DNA of 64,000 bases from Coxiellaceae bacterium (GCA_029212925.1 JARGOB010000011.1:46124-110123), one strand, 5' to 3'; numbered from the stretch's first letter, positions 9,143 through 18,274 are shown. The notes: generated by a model from the letters alone, not told the origin. Made by a program: numbers and translations.

Positions 9143-10408
9143 TTAGCTATTGCGCTTATTCGGCCACATTCTAACAAGCTGGATGGTTTTACCACTAAGT
9201 TTAATCACCTCTAATGGGTAGCCGACAATACGCATACATAGCTTACCGTTCGGCATCATTTCGAGCTCCTCGACCATCAAACCACTCAACGTTTTTGGTC
9301 CTTCGACCGGCAAGTGCCACCCCATGATGCGATTAACGTCGCGAATATTGACGCCGCCATCCAGAATATAACTACCATCACCTTGTGGGCGAATTTCACG
9401 ATCCATTAGACCAATGCCTTGCTCAAACTCGCCAACTACTTCTTCGACAATATCCTTCAAACAAATCACACCTTGGATATCACCGTATTCATCAACCACC
9501 ATACCAATGTATTTTTGCTGCTGCTGAAAGTGCACCAATTGCTTATTGAGTGGCGCTGTCTCAGGGATAAAATAAATATCCTCCGACAAATGCAACAACA
9601 TATTCTTATCAAGCTCACCTTTCGCCAATAACTTTAACGCTTTACGTACCGACACCATCCCCATCACCTGATCGATATTTTCACAATACAGCGGCACATA
9701 ACGATGGACACAATTCACTAAACTCTCTTCAATCTTACCCCACGGCTGCTCAATATCAACACCGTATATTTCATTACGAGGTATCATCACATCATCAACG
9801 GTTTCATGCTCTAAATCGAGAATACGTAACAACATATGTTGGTAACTCGAAGAAATTTTACCTGTCGCCTCATTCACCAAACTGCGCAACTCTTCCATAC
9901 TCAATGGCTCCAAACCGCCACGATTTAACTTAACGCCAAAAATTCGTAAAAAGCCATTGGCCAGCATGTTGACTACCCATACTACAGGGTAGAAAATCTT
10001 TAATAATAATTTCAGTGTCCACGAGGCAGGAAACGCAACACGCTCTGGGTACATCACCGCCAACGTTTTGGGTGCTGTTTCAGAAAAAATCAGCAATACC
10101 ACAGTAAGACCAAATGAGGCGATCACCGCGCCGTAAGCACCAAACCAACGCACCGCCAATACAGTGGCAATGGCGGCACCAAATACATTCGCGAAAGTAT
10201 TACCAATAAGAATCATACCCAGCACACGATCTGGTCGAGACAGCATTTTCTCGACACGCTTTGCTGCTGGATGCTTTTTCTTTGCTAAATGGCGTAAACG
10301 ATAACGATTGAGGGACACAATACCTGTCTCTGAGCCTGAAAAAAAAGCAGACACAAATATCAATACGATTAAAATAGTAACTAGAACGGATGAATCTGCG
10401 TGTAACAC
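9143..10408 (-). CDS. CNNM/CorC-family membrane protein (DUF21, CBS pair, transporter-associated domain)
   Basis: A 421-residue protein with the classic three-part layout: an N-terminal DUF21 membrane domain of about 190 residues (FFSGSETGIVSLNRYRL is the family hallmark), a CBS pair (HETVDDVMIPRNEIYGV to GVICLKDIVEEVVGEF) and a C-terminal CorC/HlyC domain ending near WPNKRNS. Members of the CorB/YfjD group are linked to Mg2+ or Co2+ homeostasis. It lies between ypjD and a pseudopilin gene on the same strand; the YpjD-CorB-Ffh neighbourhood is conserved in gammaproteobacteria. Confidence 0.93.
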   Translation of the reverse strand: MLHADSSVLVTILIVLIFVSAFFSGSETGIVSLNRYRLRHLAKKKHPAAKRVEKMLSRPDRVLGMILIGNTFANVFGAAIATVLAVRWFGAYGAVIASFGLTVVLLIFSETAPKTLAVMYPERVAFPASWTLKLLLKIFYPVVWVVNMLANGFLRIFGVKLNRGGLEPLSMEELRSLVNEATGKISSSYQHMLLRILDLEHETVDDVMIPRNEIYGVDIEQPWGKIEESLVNCVHRYVPLYCENIDQVMGMVSVRKALKLLAKGELDKNMLLHLSEDIYFIPETAPLNKQLVHFQQQQKYIGMVVDEYGDIQGVICLKDIVEEVVGEFEQGIGLMDREIRPQGDGSYILDGGVNIRDVNRIMGWHLPVEGPKTLSGLMVEELEMMPNGKLCMRIVGYPLEVIKLSGKTIQLVRMWPNKRNS

Positions 10409-10464
10409 CGGTGGTCAGCACCCTTGTCAATATAACAATGTTCAGTATACCAACATCGCCAAGG

Positions 10465-11250
10465 CTAATACAGCAAACGGCTGCTCAAATAAACCACCAG
10501 CAGAACCAACATGCAGATCAGTGTCCCGATAGCCGCACGCTTACCGCGCCAACCAAGTGCATATCGCCCTACCAACGTAATAAAGAACACCAACCAGGTG
10601 AGCACAACAATGATCGCCTTATGCAATACAGCAGGGTTACTGAATAGTAAATTACCGTAACTGTAAATGCTGCTGATTAGAACGATACTTAACAATGCAA
10701 AACCAATCCATAATAACTGAAATAACACGCGCTCCATGGTTTCAATCGCCGGCAAACGATTAAACCACACGCATTCTTTTTTACTTTTTAACATCGACTG
10801 TTGCATGCGCAATACCATGGCCTGTAATCCGGCGACACAAAACACCCCCACCAGCAAGACCGTTAGTAAAATATGCGCCAACACCTCGGGCTCAGCACGG
10901 GTATCTGTCATGTAATAACCGGGGAATACCGCTCGCAAAATAATACTAACAATCACTAATGGTGCAATTAATAGCCACATAGGTCCCAATGGCTGAAACA
11001 AGGTAAGCAGCCACAGCAACAATGCCGCCATCCATAACACCAGGCTAATCATATTAAAGATATCAAGATTCTGACCACCCGCGAGGTCTATCCAATGATG
11101 CAACAACCACCCTTGCGCCAATATGGCCAAACCGGCCAACAATAGGCCCAGCCAACGTTGGCTAACATCTTGCTGACGCAGCATTTGCCACTGATAAACG
11201 CCAACAGCAAAGTACAGTAATATTGAAATAAAAATCCATGCAATCATCAT
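10465..11250 (-). CDS. YpjD-like cytochrome c assembly (CcsA/HemX-type) membrane protein
   Basis: A 261-residue polytopic protein with about eight hydrophobic segments and little soluble sequence. It has the CcsA/CcmC-type arrangement seen in E. coli YpjD, with a cytoplasmic loop LRMQQSMLKSKK after helix five and histidines near helix ends (LLHHWIDLAGG, LAHILLTVLL). It is divergent from ffh with a 138-nt shared control region and upstream of the CNNM gene, the arrangement usual in gammaproteobacteria. The function is not established; the family relation to haem-handling proteins is known. Confidence 0.85.
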   Translation of the reverse strand: MMIAWIFISILLYFAVGVYQWQMLRQQDVSQRWLGLLLAGLAILAQGWLLHHWIDLAGGQNLDIFNMISLVLWMAALLLWLLTLFQPLGPMWLLIAPLVIVSIILRAVFPGYYMTDTRAEPEVLAHILLTVLLVGVFCVAGLQAMVLRMQQSMLKSKKECVWFNRLPAIETMERVLFQLLWIGFALLSIVLISSIYSYGNLLFSNPAVLHKAIIVVLTWLVFFITLVGRYALGWRGKRAAIGTLICMLVLLVVYLSSRLLY

Positions 11251-11282
11251 GCTCTCGAGTATAGCGACTAACCTCTGCTAAT

Positions 11283-11301
11283 GCGAATGATTATCATCAA
11301 C
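11283..11301. promoter_or_regulatory. Candidate Fur box between ypjD-like gene and ffh
   Basis: GCGAATGATTATCATCAAC matches the 19-bp E. coli Fur consensus at 14 positions and contains the perfect palindrome ATGATTATCAT. It lies 33 bp upstream of the ypjD-like start and 88 bp upstream of ffh. A single site judged by eye is weak evidence. Confidence 0.35.
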
Positions 11302-11388
11302 GACGCTAGAGGTAAGACAATCTATTCATAATACACCCCTTATATGATAATCTCCCCCTCACGCTTTTAATTAATTCGGAACCAACGC

Positions 11389-12777
11389 ATGTTTAACAGC
11401 CTTAGTGAAAGACTATCCAAAACCGTCAACCAATTACGCGGTATCGGCCGATTAACCGAAAAGAACATTGAGGACACATTGCGTGAAGTGCGTAAAGCGT
11501 TACTCGAAGCCGATGTGGCGCTGGATGTGGTTAAAACTTTTACTGATCAAGTAAAACAAGCCGCTCTGGGTCAAGAGGTAATGAAGAGCATTCGCCCGGG
11601 CGAGGCATTGGTTAAAATTGTTAATGACCAACTGACGGATGTGCTGGGTGGCGACAGTGCAGAGCTCAACCTCAGCACCGAACCACCAGCGATTGTGTTA
11701 ATGGCCGGCTTGCAAGGTTCTGGCAAAACGACCACTACCGCTAAATTAGCCAACTGGCTTAAGCAAGAAAAAAATAAAAAAGTGATGCTAGTATCCGTTG
11801 ACGTTTATCGCCCTGCCGCGATTGATCAGCTGGAAACTCTCGCTAAACAAATCGATGTCACTTGCTTTGCAAGCAACCCAAAACAAAAACCCAAAGATAT
11901 TGTCAAAGCCGCGATTAAAGAAGCCAAGCTACAATTTATCGATGTACTATTTATCGATACCGCCGGTCGATTACATCTCGATCAAGAATTAATGGAAGAA
12001 CTAAAGCAAATCCATAAAATTGCACAACCCACCGAAACCTTATTGGTGGTTGATAGCATGGCCGGTCAAGATGCGGCCAATACCGCGAAAGCCTTTCATG
12101 AAGCGGTGGGCATTACCGGTACGGTATTGACTAAAACCGATGGTGATAGCCGTGGTGGTGCAGCGTTATCAATGCGTATGATCACCGGGCAACCAATCAA
12201 GTTTATTGGTACTGGCGAAAAGATCGATGGCCTTGAGCCATTTCATCCAAAGCGTATCGCATCACGCATTTTGGGTATGGGCGATATCGTTAGCTTGGTT
12301 GAAGAAGCAGAAAAGAAAATTGACCGCGCAGCTGCCGAGAAACTGAATAAAAAACTCAAGAAAGGCAAAAGCTTCGACTTTAATGATTTCCGTGAACAAT
12401 TACAGCAAATGAATAAAATGGGCGGCATGAAATCATTATTAGGTAAACTACCTAACATGCCACAAATGCCTAAAGGCGCAGCAGGCTTAATGGATGAATC
12501 ATTATTAAAGAAAATGGAAGCGATGATTAATTCGATGACCAAAAAGGAACGCAAGTTCCCAGCATTAATTAATGGCTCACGCAAACAACGCATCACCAAA
12601 GGTTCAGGTACGAGTATTCAAGACCTAAATAAACTGCTAAAACAATTTAGCCAAATGCAAAAAATGATGAAAAAAATGAAAGGCGGCAAGATGGCCAAAC
12701 GCATGAAGCAAATGCAACAAATGCAAGGTCAGATTCCACCTGAACTACTCGATAAACTCCCTAAAGATTTCATGTAG
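11389..12777 (+). CDS. ffh: Signal recognition particle protein Ffh
   Basis: GTPase subunit of the signal recognition particle, which binds 4.5S RNA and targets nascent membrane proteins to FtsY and SecYEG. The 462-residue chain has the N domain (helical, residues 1-90), the G domain with GLQGSGKTTTTAKLA near 107, VDVYRPAAIDQL, DTAGRLHLD and TKTDGDSRGG, and a methionine-rich M domain from about 330 (MNKMGGMKSLLGKLPNMPQ, the RNA-binding SGTSIQDLNKLL and a KMMKKMKGGKMAKRMKQMQ tail). Divergent from the ypjD-like gene and followed 9 nt later by a nucleotidyltransferase gene. Confidence 0.98.
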   Translation: MFNSLSERLSKTVNQLRGIGRLTEKNIEDTLREVRKALLEADVALDVVKTFTDQVKQAALGQEVMKSIRPGEALVKIVNDQLTDVLGGDSAELNLSTEPPAIVLMAGLQGSGKTTTTAKLANWLKQEKNKKVMLVSVDVYRPAAIDQLETLAKQIDVTCFASNPKQKPKDIVKAAIKEAKLQFIDVLFIDTAGRLHLDQELMEELKQIHKIAQPTETLLVVDSMAGQDAANTAKAFHEAVGITGTVLTKTDGDSRGGAALSMRMITGQPIKFIGTGEKIDGLEPFHPKRIASRILGMGDIVSLVEEAEKKIDRAAAEKLNKKLKKGKSFDFNDFREQLQQMNKMGGMKSLLGKLPNMPQMPKGAAGLMDESLLKKMEAMINSMTKKERKFPALINGSRKQRITKGSGTSIQDLNKLLKQFSQMQKMMKKMKGGKMAKRMKQMQQMQGQIPPELLDKLPKDFM

Positions 12778-12786
12778 GAAATTTAT

Positions 12787-13104
12787 ATGTCGACATTTAT
12801 ACAAAAAGAACCGGTGGACATTAAGGACGAATACCTACAATGGATTGTGCAAACCATTCAACAAGAACTCAACAAACCAACGATATATGCATTTGGATCC
12901 CGCGTTACCGGTACTGCGAAACAATATTCAGACTTTGATATAGCGGTAGATGCTGGTGAAAAAATACCATTGCTTTCATTATCCACATTAGAAGAACAAT
13001 TTGCTGATAGCGATATCCCTTTTAAAATTGACCTTATCGACTGGCATCGCATCACACCGGAGTTTCAACAACACATACGAGAAACAGGCGCTAAGATTTT
13101 TTAA
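12787..13104 (+). CDS. MNT-type minimal nucleotidyltransferase
   Basis: A 105-residue polymerase-beta-superfamily nucleotidyltransferase. The catalytic signature is FGSRVTGTAKQYSDFDIAV at residues 37-55 (GS followed by SDxD), and a third acidic residue comes in KIDLIDW near residue 83. MNT proteins usually pair with a HEPN-type partner; in MntA/HepT modules they AMPylate and neutralise a toxin. No HEPN partner is present: the sequence after the stop is two further copies of the gene's own 3' end. The gene starts 9 nt after ffh, so it may be co-transcribed. It may be a remnant or a stand-alone enzyme. Confidence 0.8.
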   Translation: MSTFIQKEPVDIKDEYLQWIVQTIQQELNKPTIYAFGSRVTGTAKQYSDFDIAVDAGEKIPLLSLSTLEEQFADSDIPFKIDLIDWHRITPEFQQHIRETGAKIF

Positions 13105-13273
13105 ACCACATCGCATCGACTGGCATCGCATCACACCGGAGTTTCAACAACACATACGAGAAACAGGCGCTAAGATTTTTTAAACCACATCGCATCGACT
13201 GGCATCGCATCACACCGGAGTTTCAACAACACATACGAGAAACAGGTTCTAATATTTTTTAAACCACATCGCA
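13037..13273. repeat. Three-copy 79-bp tandem repeat of the nucleotidyltransferase 3' end
   Basis: A unit starting TCGACTGGCATCGCATCACA occurs at 13037, 13116 and 13195, a period of 79 bp. Copies one and two are essentially identical; copy three differs near its end (GGTTCTAATATT for GGCGCTAAGATT). The first copy encodes the C-terminus of the nucleotidyltransferase (DWHRITPEFQQHIRE). Copy three also encodes, on the other strand, the last residues of the convergent gene at 13249. Confidence 0.95.
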
Positions 13274-14244
13274 TCAGGCGTTACACTTGAAGAGTGCTCT
13301 ATCTCAGCATCCAGTAGTAATACACGTGGCGATACACGCTGAAACAAACCAGCACTCGCCGCTGCACCACCAGCAGCAGTACCTGTAGCGGCATCAAAAG
13401 GTAGTGCAACTATTTCAACGCGATCAGCCAAACGGCTACTTATTCGAGCTATATGATAGGGTGTCAGCACGGCTAATGTATTATCCGATTTTGTAAAGCC
13501 ACCCCATTTACCAAACTCCGCTTTGACAGCTACACGCTCGTCCTCTGTTGTGCAAAGCAATAATGAAGTAGCTACGTGATCTGGATCTGTATAAACATAC
13601 ATATCACCACATACATCATAAAGCACTTGAAATATGTTTGTCATCAGGGTTGTCATAACTGAATGTTGACGCAAGTGTTTCGTAACCGACAAGTGATTAA
13701 TCTCAAGCCAGTGCCCCATATCTTCATCAGGCTTTATCTCACGAGGACCGGTCTGTTTTTTAAGCTTTAAACTCATATTAATAGCTACAAACACATCATC
13801 CGGTTTATCATCCGTTACTTCAAAATAAAGGGGACATACTTCAACCGCAAGTTTAACCGTTCCATCCGGGGCCTTCTGTTCCACAAAACTAAATTGATCC
13901 TGTTTGGCGATTGCCAAATCAATAGTAAAGTAATCTCTAAAAGGATCCTTATCAACATTATACCTTTCATCATCTGAATCATCATCCGATTCATAATCCT
14001 CTGCACGTCTTCTATATACATCCAGATAGAAAACCAAATCATTCGATGGCGTCAGTGGTAACGATGAAGAACCCGGTTGTACTTGGCCCTCAATAGCAAA
14101 CAAAACTTTAACGGCTGCTCGATTAGCTAACTTGAGAAATTGACTGACCTCATCCGGCAAGGCATCAGCACCCAACCACGCTTGGCTGCTTAAACGTGCC
14201 AATATGACTTGAATTCTACTCTCGTTATCACTCACTCTAGACAT
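13249..14244 (-). CDS. Orphan protein, paralogue of the protein at 15328-16323
   Basis: A 331-residue protein of no recognised family. The N-terminal third is helical (SRIQVILARLSSQAWLGADAL), the middle is acidic (YESDDDSDDERYNVDKD) and the rest is mixed alpha/beta. It is related to the gene on the other side of the dus gene: both share a stretch of the form GDMYVYTDPDHVATSLL, then TTE-ER-A-K. I place the start at the ATG at 14244 (MSRVSDNES), since several neighbouring orphans also begin MSR; the ribosome site is weak. The last residues (DAMWFKKY) are encoded within the third copy of the 79-bp repeat, so the original C-terminus may have been replaced. No function is proposed beyond membership of the accessory orphan set. 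Confidence 0.75.
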   Translation of the reverse strand: MSRVSDNESRIQVILARLSSQAWLGADALPDEVSQFLKLANRAAVKVLFAIEGQVQPGSSSLPLTPSNDLVFYLDVYRRRAEDYESDDDSDDERYNVDKDPFRDYFTIDLAIAKQDQFSFVEQKAPDGTVKLAVEVCPLYFEVTDDKPDDVFVAINMSLKLKKQTGPREIKPDEDMGHWLEINHLSVTKHLRQHSVMTTLMTNIFQVLYDVCGDMYVYTDPDHVATSLLLCTTEDERVAVKAEFGKWGGFTKSDNTLAVLTPYHIARISSRLADRVEIVALPFDAATGTAAGGAAASAGLFQRVSPRVLLLDAEIEHSSSVTPDAMWFKKY

Positions 14245-14341
14245 ACAACATACCAATACACTTCAATTATAATCTTTAGGTATTAAGTATATAACGCCTG
14301 AATTAAGGCAGCATTAATGATCAATCACAATGAGAAGCAAC

Positions 14342-15292
14342 TTAAAAGTGCTTTAGGACCAACGCGCTAAGCTCGTCGTAACGACAAACTGTAAAAAATG
14401 ACGTGAGCTGCTCAGCAGGTAAGTCACCGCGCGCATAATATTTAGCAAGCTTACGCGACTGCAATAATGCCGGTTTTTCAGTTTCTAAATCCACCAAGCC
14501 TTGCACGTGTTGCAATAACATCTGGCCACGCTGCGCAAGCGTTGGCACCACAAACGTTTCACCTTTCAGTTCTGCTTTGATTTGCGCAAATAACCAAGGC
14601 TGCCCAACAGCAGCACGCGCAATCATCACGGCATCGCATTGGGTGTGATCCATTAAACGCTTTGCTGAAGCTGTATCTTCAACATCGCCATTACCAATCA
14701 CTGGAATACTCACTTGCGCTTTGATGTCAGCAATATCATCTAAAGAGGCATCGACATCATAGCGCTCAGTCCAATGGCGACCATGCACCGCTATCGCATC
14801 AGCACCCCCCTGCTCAATGGCGTTAGCCACTTCATGATTAAACTGATCACCGCTGCGACCATCGACACGTATTTTAATCATGACAGGTACATCGCTGGCT
14901 TGCTTCATCGCTGTGACCAATCGATACAAACGTTCCGGCTGTTGCAACAATTGTGAGCCACAGATTTTTTTACGAATCTTTGGCATCGGGCAACCGCAAT
15001 TTAAATCAATTAAATCAGCCCCCCACTCGGTCACCGTTTCGATCGATGGCAGCAAATGCTCTTCATCGCTGCCCGATAACTGAATACACAACAAGCCTTC
15101 GCGTGGATCTTTATATTGATAACGTTTTTTTTGCTGTGCACCGGAATAAATATGCTTCGCAGACAGCATTTCAGTGCAACAAAACCCCGGTTGTCCCCAC
15201 TGCTCAGCGAGCACCCGCATCGGCGCACAGCTATACCCCGCCAACGGCGCTTGAATGAATGAGGATTGCAGATTTAATTGTCCAATTTTCAT
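14342..15292 (-). CDS. tRNA-dihydrouridine synthase, DusB-like
   Basis: FMN-dependent reduction of uridine in tRNA. The 316-residue TIM-barrel protein has the Dus landmarks: QAPLAGYSCAPMR near the start (FMN-binding), LNCGCPMPKIRKKICGSQLL near residue 96 with the catalytic cysteine in CGCP, MIKIRVDG, AIAVHGR, IPVIGNGDV and VMIARAAVGQPW. The opening MKIGQLNLQSSFIQAPLAG resembles DusB more than DusA or DusC. It sits between two paralogous orphan genes, all on the minus strand. Confidence 0.94.
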   Translation of the reverse strand: MKIGQLNLQSSFIQAPLAGYSCAPMRVLAEQWGQPGFCCTEMLSAKHIYSGAQQKKRYQYKDPREGLLCIQLSGSDEEHLLPSIETVTEWGADLIDLNCGCPMPKIRKKICGSQLLQQPERLYRLVTAMKQASDVPVMIKIRVDGRSGDQFNHEVANAIEQGGADAIAVHGRHWTERYDVDASLDDIADIKAQVSIPVIGNGDVEDTASAKRLMDHTQCDAVMIARAAVGQPWLFAQIKAELKGETFVVPTLAQRGQMLLQHVQGLVDLETEKPALLQSRKLAKYYARGDLPAEQLTSFFTVCRYDELSALVLKHF

Positions 15293-15327
15293 GCGGCCAC
15301 TATACCAGATATGAACCGGTACAACAG

Positions 15328-16323
15328 CTAAACGGCAGGTTTTGCAGCAGTTGCGGCTGGCGCTGGAACTGCTGCTGCAGCTTGGCTACCACCCGAACCA
15401 GCATGAGCAGGAATAGGGGCAGCAAATACACCATGAGCAACCACACCCACAGCAGCGGATGCAGCAACTGGTGCAGCAGACATTAGCTTAAGTTTTTGTT
15501 GTTTTCTGGCTTCGTGAAAAGCCACCAATTCACTTGCACCAGCACGACAATGCAGTCGACCTTTATCACCTATCGATGTGTTAAACTGACTGGTAAAAGC
15601 ATCAAGCGGTAACTCCTTAATAGCCTCACGCTCCGCTTCGGTAGTCGCAAAAAATAACGCCGTCGCTGGATGCACCGCCTCACTTTTAACTACCATATCC
15701 CCATAAATTGCTATGAATTGCTTCAGCACATTAACGCTAATATCAGTGATGACGTTCTCCCCCTGATACGCTGTATTAAGTCCTAGGTAAATAATTTTAA
15801 GTGATGGCACACTGTCTACAAAATTTAACTCTAGGCGCATCACCAACAAACAATCCACAGTGGGATCCGACGGTGCATTATGATTAAACTCAAATAGCTT
15901 AGCAGCTACAAAGACGCCACTATCATCATAAAATTCTTCTTTATTGGATACAGTAATATAAGCAGTCTGCATCAGCATATTGCCCCCTGGAGAAAGGTGT
16001 TCCCTGATATGCGTCATAAACACAATATCTTCATCATCAACGTCATCCCAGGCAGGGCCACTGGCCACCGGCTTTAATGCTGAAAACTCGCCTTCAGCGG
16101 AAATCCAATCTTCCACAGTGACCTTATTAGTGGAACAGGCATATGAACTTGAACTAACAAAACTAGCACTGCTGGCTTCAGCAAAATCAAGCAGCCTACG
16201 ATCATCGATATCAGGGCTTTTACTGAGCAATAAGTCGCTTAGCACCACTGCCGGCGCTAGCGCCTCCGATAAGGCTTCAGTTCTAGTCTTTGTTTTAACA
16301 CGCTTTCTACCGCCTCTAGACAT
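15328..16323 (-). CDS. Orphan protein, paralogue of the protein at 13249-14244
   Basis: A 331-residue protein of unknown function. It has a basic N-terminus (MSRGGRKRVKTKTR), a low-complexity A/P/G-rich C-terminal tail from about residue 280, and a central region that aligns with the neighbour at 13249: YGDMVVKSEAVHPATALFF then TTEAEREAIKEL. The start ATG has a GAGAG ribosome site. The two paralogues flank the dus gene, which suggests duplication around it or two insertions. The basic start and Ala/Pro tail would fit a secreted effector, but that is inference. Confidence 0.8.
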   Translation of the reverse strand: MSRGGRKRVKTKTRTEALSEALAPAVVLSDLLLSKSPDIDDRRLLDFAEASSASFVSSSSYACSTNKVTVEDWISAEGEFSALKPVASGPAWDDVDDEDIVFMTHIREHLSPGGNMLMQTAYITVSNKEEFYDDSGVFVAAKLFEFNHNAPSDPTVDCLLVMRLELNFVDSVPSLKIIYLGLNTAYQGENVITDISVNVLKQFIAIYGDMVVKSEAVHPATALFFATTEAEREAIKELPLDAFTSQFNTSIGDKGRLHCRAGASELVAFHEARKQQKLKLMSAAPVAASAAVGVVAHGVFAAPIPAHAGSGGSQAAAAVPAPAATAAKPAV

Positions 16324-16502
16324 ACCACTCTCTTTTTTATAAAAACTATCTTACATCTTCAGCATAGTGGGATTATAAATGAGCCCGATTAAGGTAAAGT
16401 GAGCCAAATGGGCAGATAGATAAAATTACCTACAGCACTTCCATCTTGTTAATAAATTGCGTAGAATAGCGCTCTTATTGAATTTAGAGGGTGTAATAGA
16501 CC

Positions 16503-16907
16503 ATGGTAGTTATTCGCTTAGCGCGTGGCGGCTCAAAGAAAAAACCATTTTATCATGTGGTTGCCGCAGACAAACGCAGTCCACGTGATGGACGCAACAT
16601 CGAACAATTGGGTTTCTATAACCCAGTGGCACAAGGCCAGGCAACTCGCCTAGAGCTTAACAAAGAGCGCTTAGACTATTGGTTAAGCACTGGTGCCCAG
16701 CCATCAGAACGCGTTACTAGCTTAATTAAGCAATTCGACAAAGGCCTAACCGCTGCTGTCGTACGTGAAAAACCAGAACATAAACAACCTGTTAAGAAGG
16801 TTGAAGCAGCTGAAAAGCCTGCTGAAGTTTCAGAAGCCCCAGCCGAAGCCCCTGCTGAAGATGCGCAAGCACCTAAAGCGGAAGCTGATAGCGACGACTC
16901 TAAATAA
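16503..16907 (+). CDS. rpsP: 30S ribosomal protein S16 with C-terminal extension
   Basis: Small-subunit assembly protein. Residues 1-80 are canonical S16 ([20 protein letters not shown], then [13 protein letters not shown] and [17 protein letters not shown]). The protein then continues for about 50 residues of K/E/A/P-rich low complexity ([20 protein letters not shown]) to residue 134, where the usual bacterial length is about 80-90. It is the first gene of the rpsP-rimM-trmD-rplS set, 14 nt before rimM. Confidence 0.98.
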   Translation: MVVIRLARGGSKKKPFYHVVAADKRSPRDGRNIEQLGFYNPVAQGQATRLELNKERLDYWLSTGAQPSERVTSLIKQFDKGLTAAVVREKPEHKQPVKKVEAAEKPAEVSEAPAEAPAEDAQAPKAEADSDDSK

Positions 16908-16921
16908 TTGTTCGGCCAGTC

Positions 16922-17431
16922 ATGAAGCACCCAATCGCTATCGGTAAACTAGGTAGTACCTATGGGGTTCGTGGCTGGCTTAGAGTCCACTCTTATACCG
17001 ATCCCGTTGATAACATCATTGATTACACTAATTGGCACACAAAGATTCGTGGTCAATGGCACACTTTGCCGGTGGAAGGCTGCAAACGCCACGGCAAACA
17101 TATCTTAGTAAAATTCAGCGACTGCGATAGCCCTGAACAAGCCAAGTTACGCGTTAACCAAGAAGTCTGGATTGAGCGCGACAACCTAGAACCAACCGAA
17201 GAAGATGAGCATTACTGGTCTGATTTGGTGGGTTGCGAAATAAAAACCACTGATGGCACTAGCCTCGGCATTGTCGATCATATGCTGGAAACTGGCTCAA
17301 ACGATGTATTTGTGATCGAAGCGACAAAAAAAGGCGGCAAGCGCCACCTTATTCCTCACACGCAAGGCGTGATTATTTCAGTCGATATTGCTAACAAGCA
17401 AATCACCGCTGACTGGGACCCGGATTACTAA
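16922..17431 (+). CDS. rimM: 16S rRNA processing protein RimM
   Basis: A 169-residue 30S maturation factor that binds S19 and assists 16S rRNA processing. The N-terminal RimM domain begins PIAIGKLGSTYGVRGWLRVH; the C-terminal PRC-barrel domain is seen in YWSDLVGCEIKTTDGTSLG and ends near LIPHTQGVIISVDI. Its stop codon overlaps by 4 nt the stop of the convergent orphan gene at 17428, so the inserted block of orphan genes begins exactly at the rimM end. Confidence 0.97.
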   Translation: MKHPIAIGKLGSTYGVRGWLRVHSYTDPVDNIIDYTNWHTKIRGQWHTLPVEGCKRHGKHILVKFSDCDSPEQAKLRVNQEVWIERDNLEPTEEDEHYWSDLVGCEIKTTDGTSLGIVDHMLETGSNDVFVIEATKKGGKRHLIPHTQGVIISVDIANKQITADWDPDY

Positions 17432-17877
17432 GATGGCGTTGGCGCTCGATTTTCGTCATCGCCAACAGCCGATACGGCCGCCCTACAATCCTCATCTAAA
17501 TCACCAGAGCCTCTAGCTGCACCGGATCGTGGCCTAGTAAACAAACGCTGAGTCGTCAGACTATTTGCTTCCGCCTTAGCCCGCAAACTGTCCACATCCC
17601 CCATCAGCTCAAGTTGCATATCAACAACTGCTGCAGTAGATACTTTAAGTACCGCCTCTGCAATACCCAGCTCGGCAAGCGGTAGCTCAGTACCGAGCGA
17701 GAATTTAGCCCGACAGTGCTCCACTGTCGTCAAATTCCCATCCAATATCACCTTCCACTTGGTATAAACCGCATCATCCACTAAAGACCCACGGCTTTTC
17801 GCTAAAGCCGCTATGCTCTCCTGCAACAAACTATTTACTTGCTCTAACTGTGCTTTCAATTCAGCTGTTCTACTCAC
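17428..17877 (-). CDS. Orphan coiled-coil protein in the rimM-trmD insertion
   Basis: A 149-residue protein of no recognised family. Residues 1-40 are a heptad-like helix (AELKAQLEQVNSLLQESIAAL), the middle is helical and the last 30 residues are a disordered acidic tail. The start is GTG at 17877 (MSRTAEL) behind an AGGGAG ribosome site. It is the last gene of a four-gene minus-strand block that splits the rpsP operon, and it overlaps the rimM stop by 4 nt. No transmembrane segment is seen. Confidence 0.72.
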   Translation of the reverse strand: MSRTAELKAQLEQVNSLLQESIAALAKSRGSLVDDAVYTKWKVILDGNLTTVEHCRAKFSLGTELPLAELGIAEAVLKVSTAAVVDMQLELMGDVDSLRAKAEANSLTTQRLFTRPRSGAARGSGDLDEDCRAAVSAVGDDENRAPTPS

Positions 17878-17911
17878 ATAAATCTCCCTTTATTTTTTCA
17901 ACGGTATCACC

Positions 17912-18274
17912 TTAACACACTTCAACGCCTAGACTTTCCGGCAATAACACATCACGCTGCTTAAGATTCGCAAACAATCCTTCTAACTGAACGACGTCAG
18001 CTGCACTTAAATCATAACCGTCGGCATCAGCACGCGTACAGGCCCGCAGCCATGCTACGACCTCGAGATGATCTTGTTGCAGTTGAGTTAATTGACTTGC
18101 TGCATCTTCTGTAGCAGCAACAGCACCACCACCCGCAAAAAAACCGGCGCCACCGTGAGCACCAGCACCATGAATTCTCGCTTCAGCTATTGTAGATTGC
18201 ACTTCAGCGATTGCAGCATGCACTAGCGGACGAATCTGATCTAGCTTATCTAGCCACTCGGTTGCATTACTCAT
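17912..18274 (-). CDS. Orphan helical protein in the rimM-trmD insertion
   Basis: A 120-residue protein, mainly helical, with a Gly/Ala-rich linker (GAGAHGGAGFFAGGG) around residue 35-50, a helix QLTQLQQDHLEVVAWLRA and a C-terminus ending in a single cysteine (GVEVC). Its ATG overlaps the stop of the gene before it in an ATGA arrangement, so translation is coupled to the SNARE-like protein. The function is unknown; tight coupling suggests it acts with its neighbours. Confidence 0.72.
   Translation of the reverse strand: MSNATEWLDKLDQIRPLVHAAIAEVQSTIAEARIHGAGAHGGAGFFAGGGAVAATEDAASQLTQLQQDHLEVVAWLRACTRADADGYDLSAADVVQLEGLFANLKQRDVLLPESLGVEVC

Noticed and set aside
13037..13273. Repeat array as a CRISPR
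   Set aside because: Units are 79 bp, directly abutting and part of a gene; there are no spacers.
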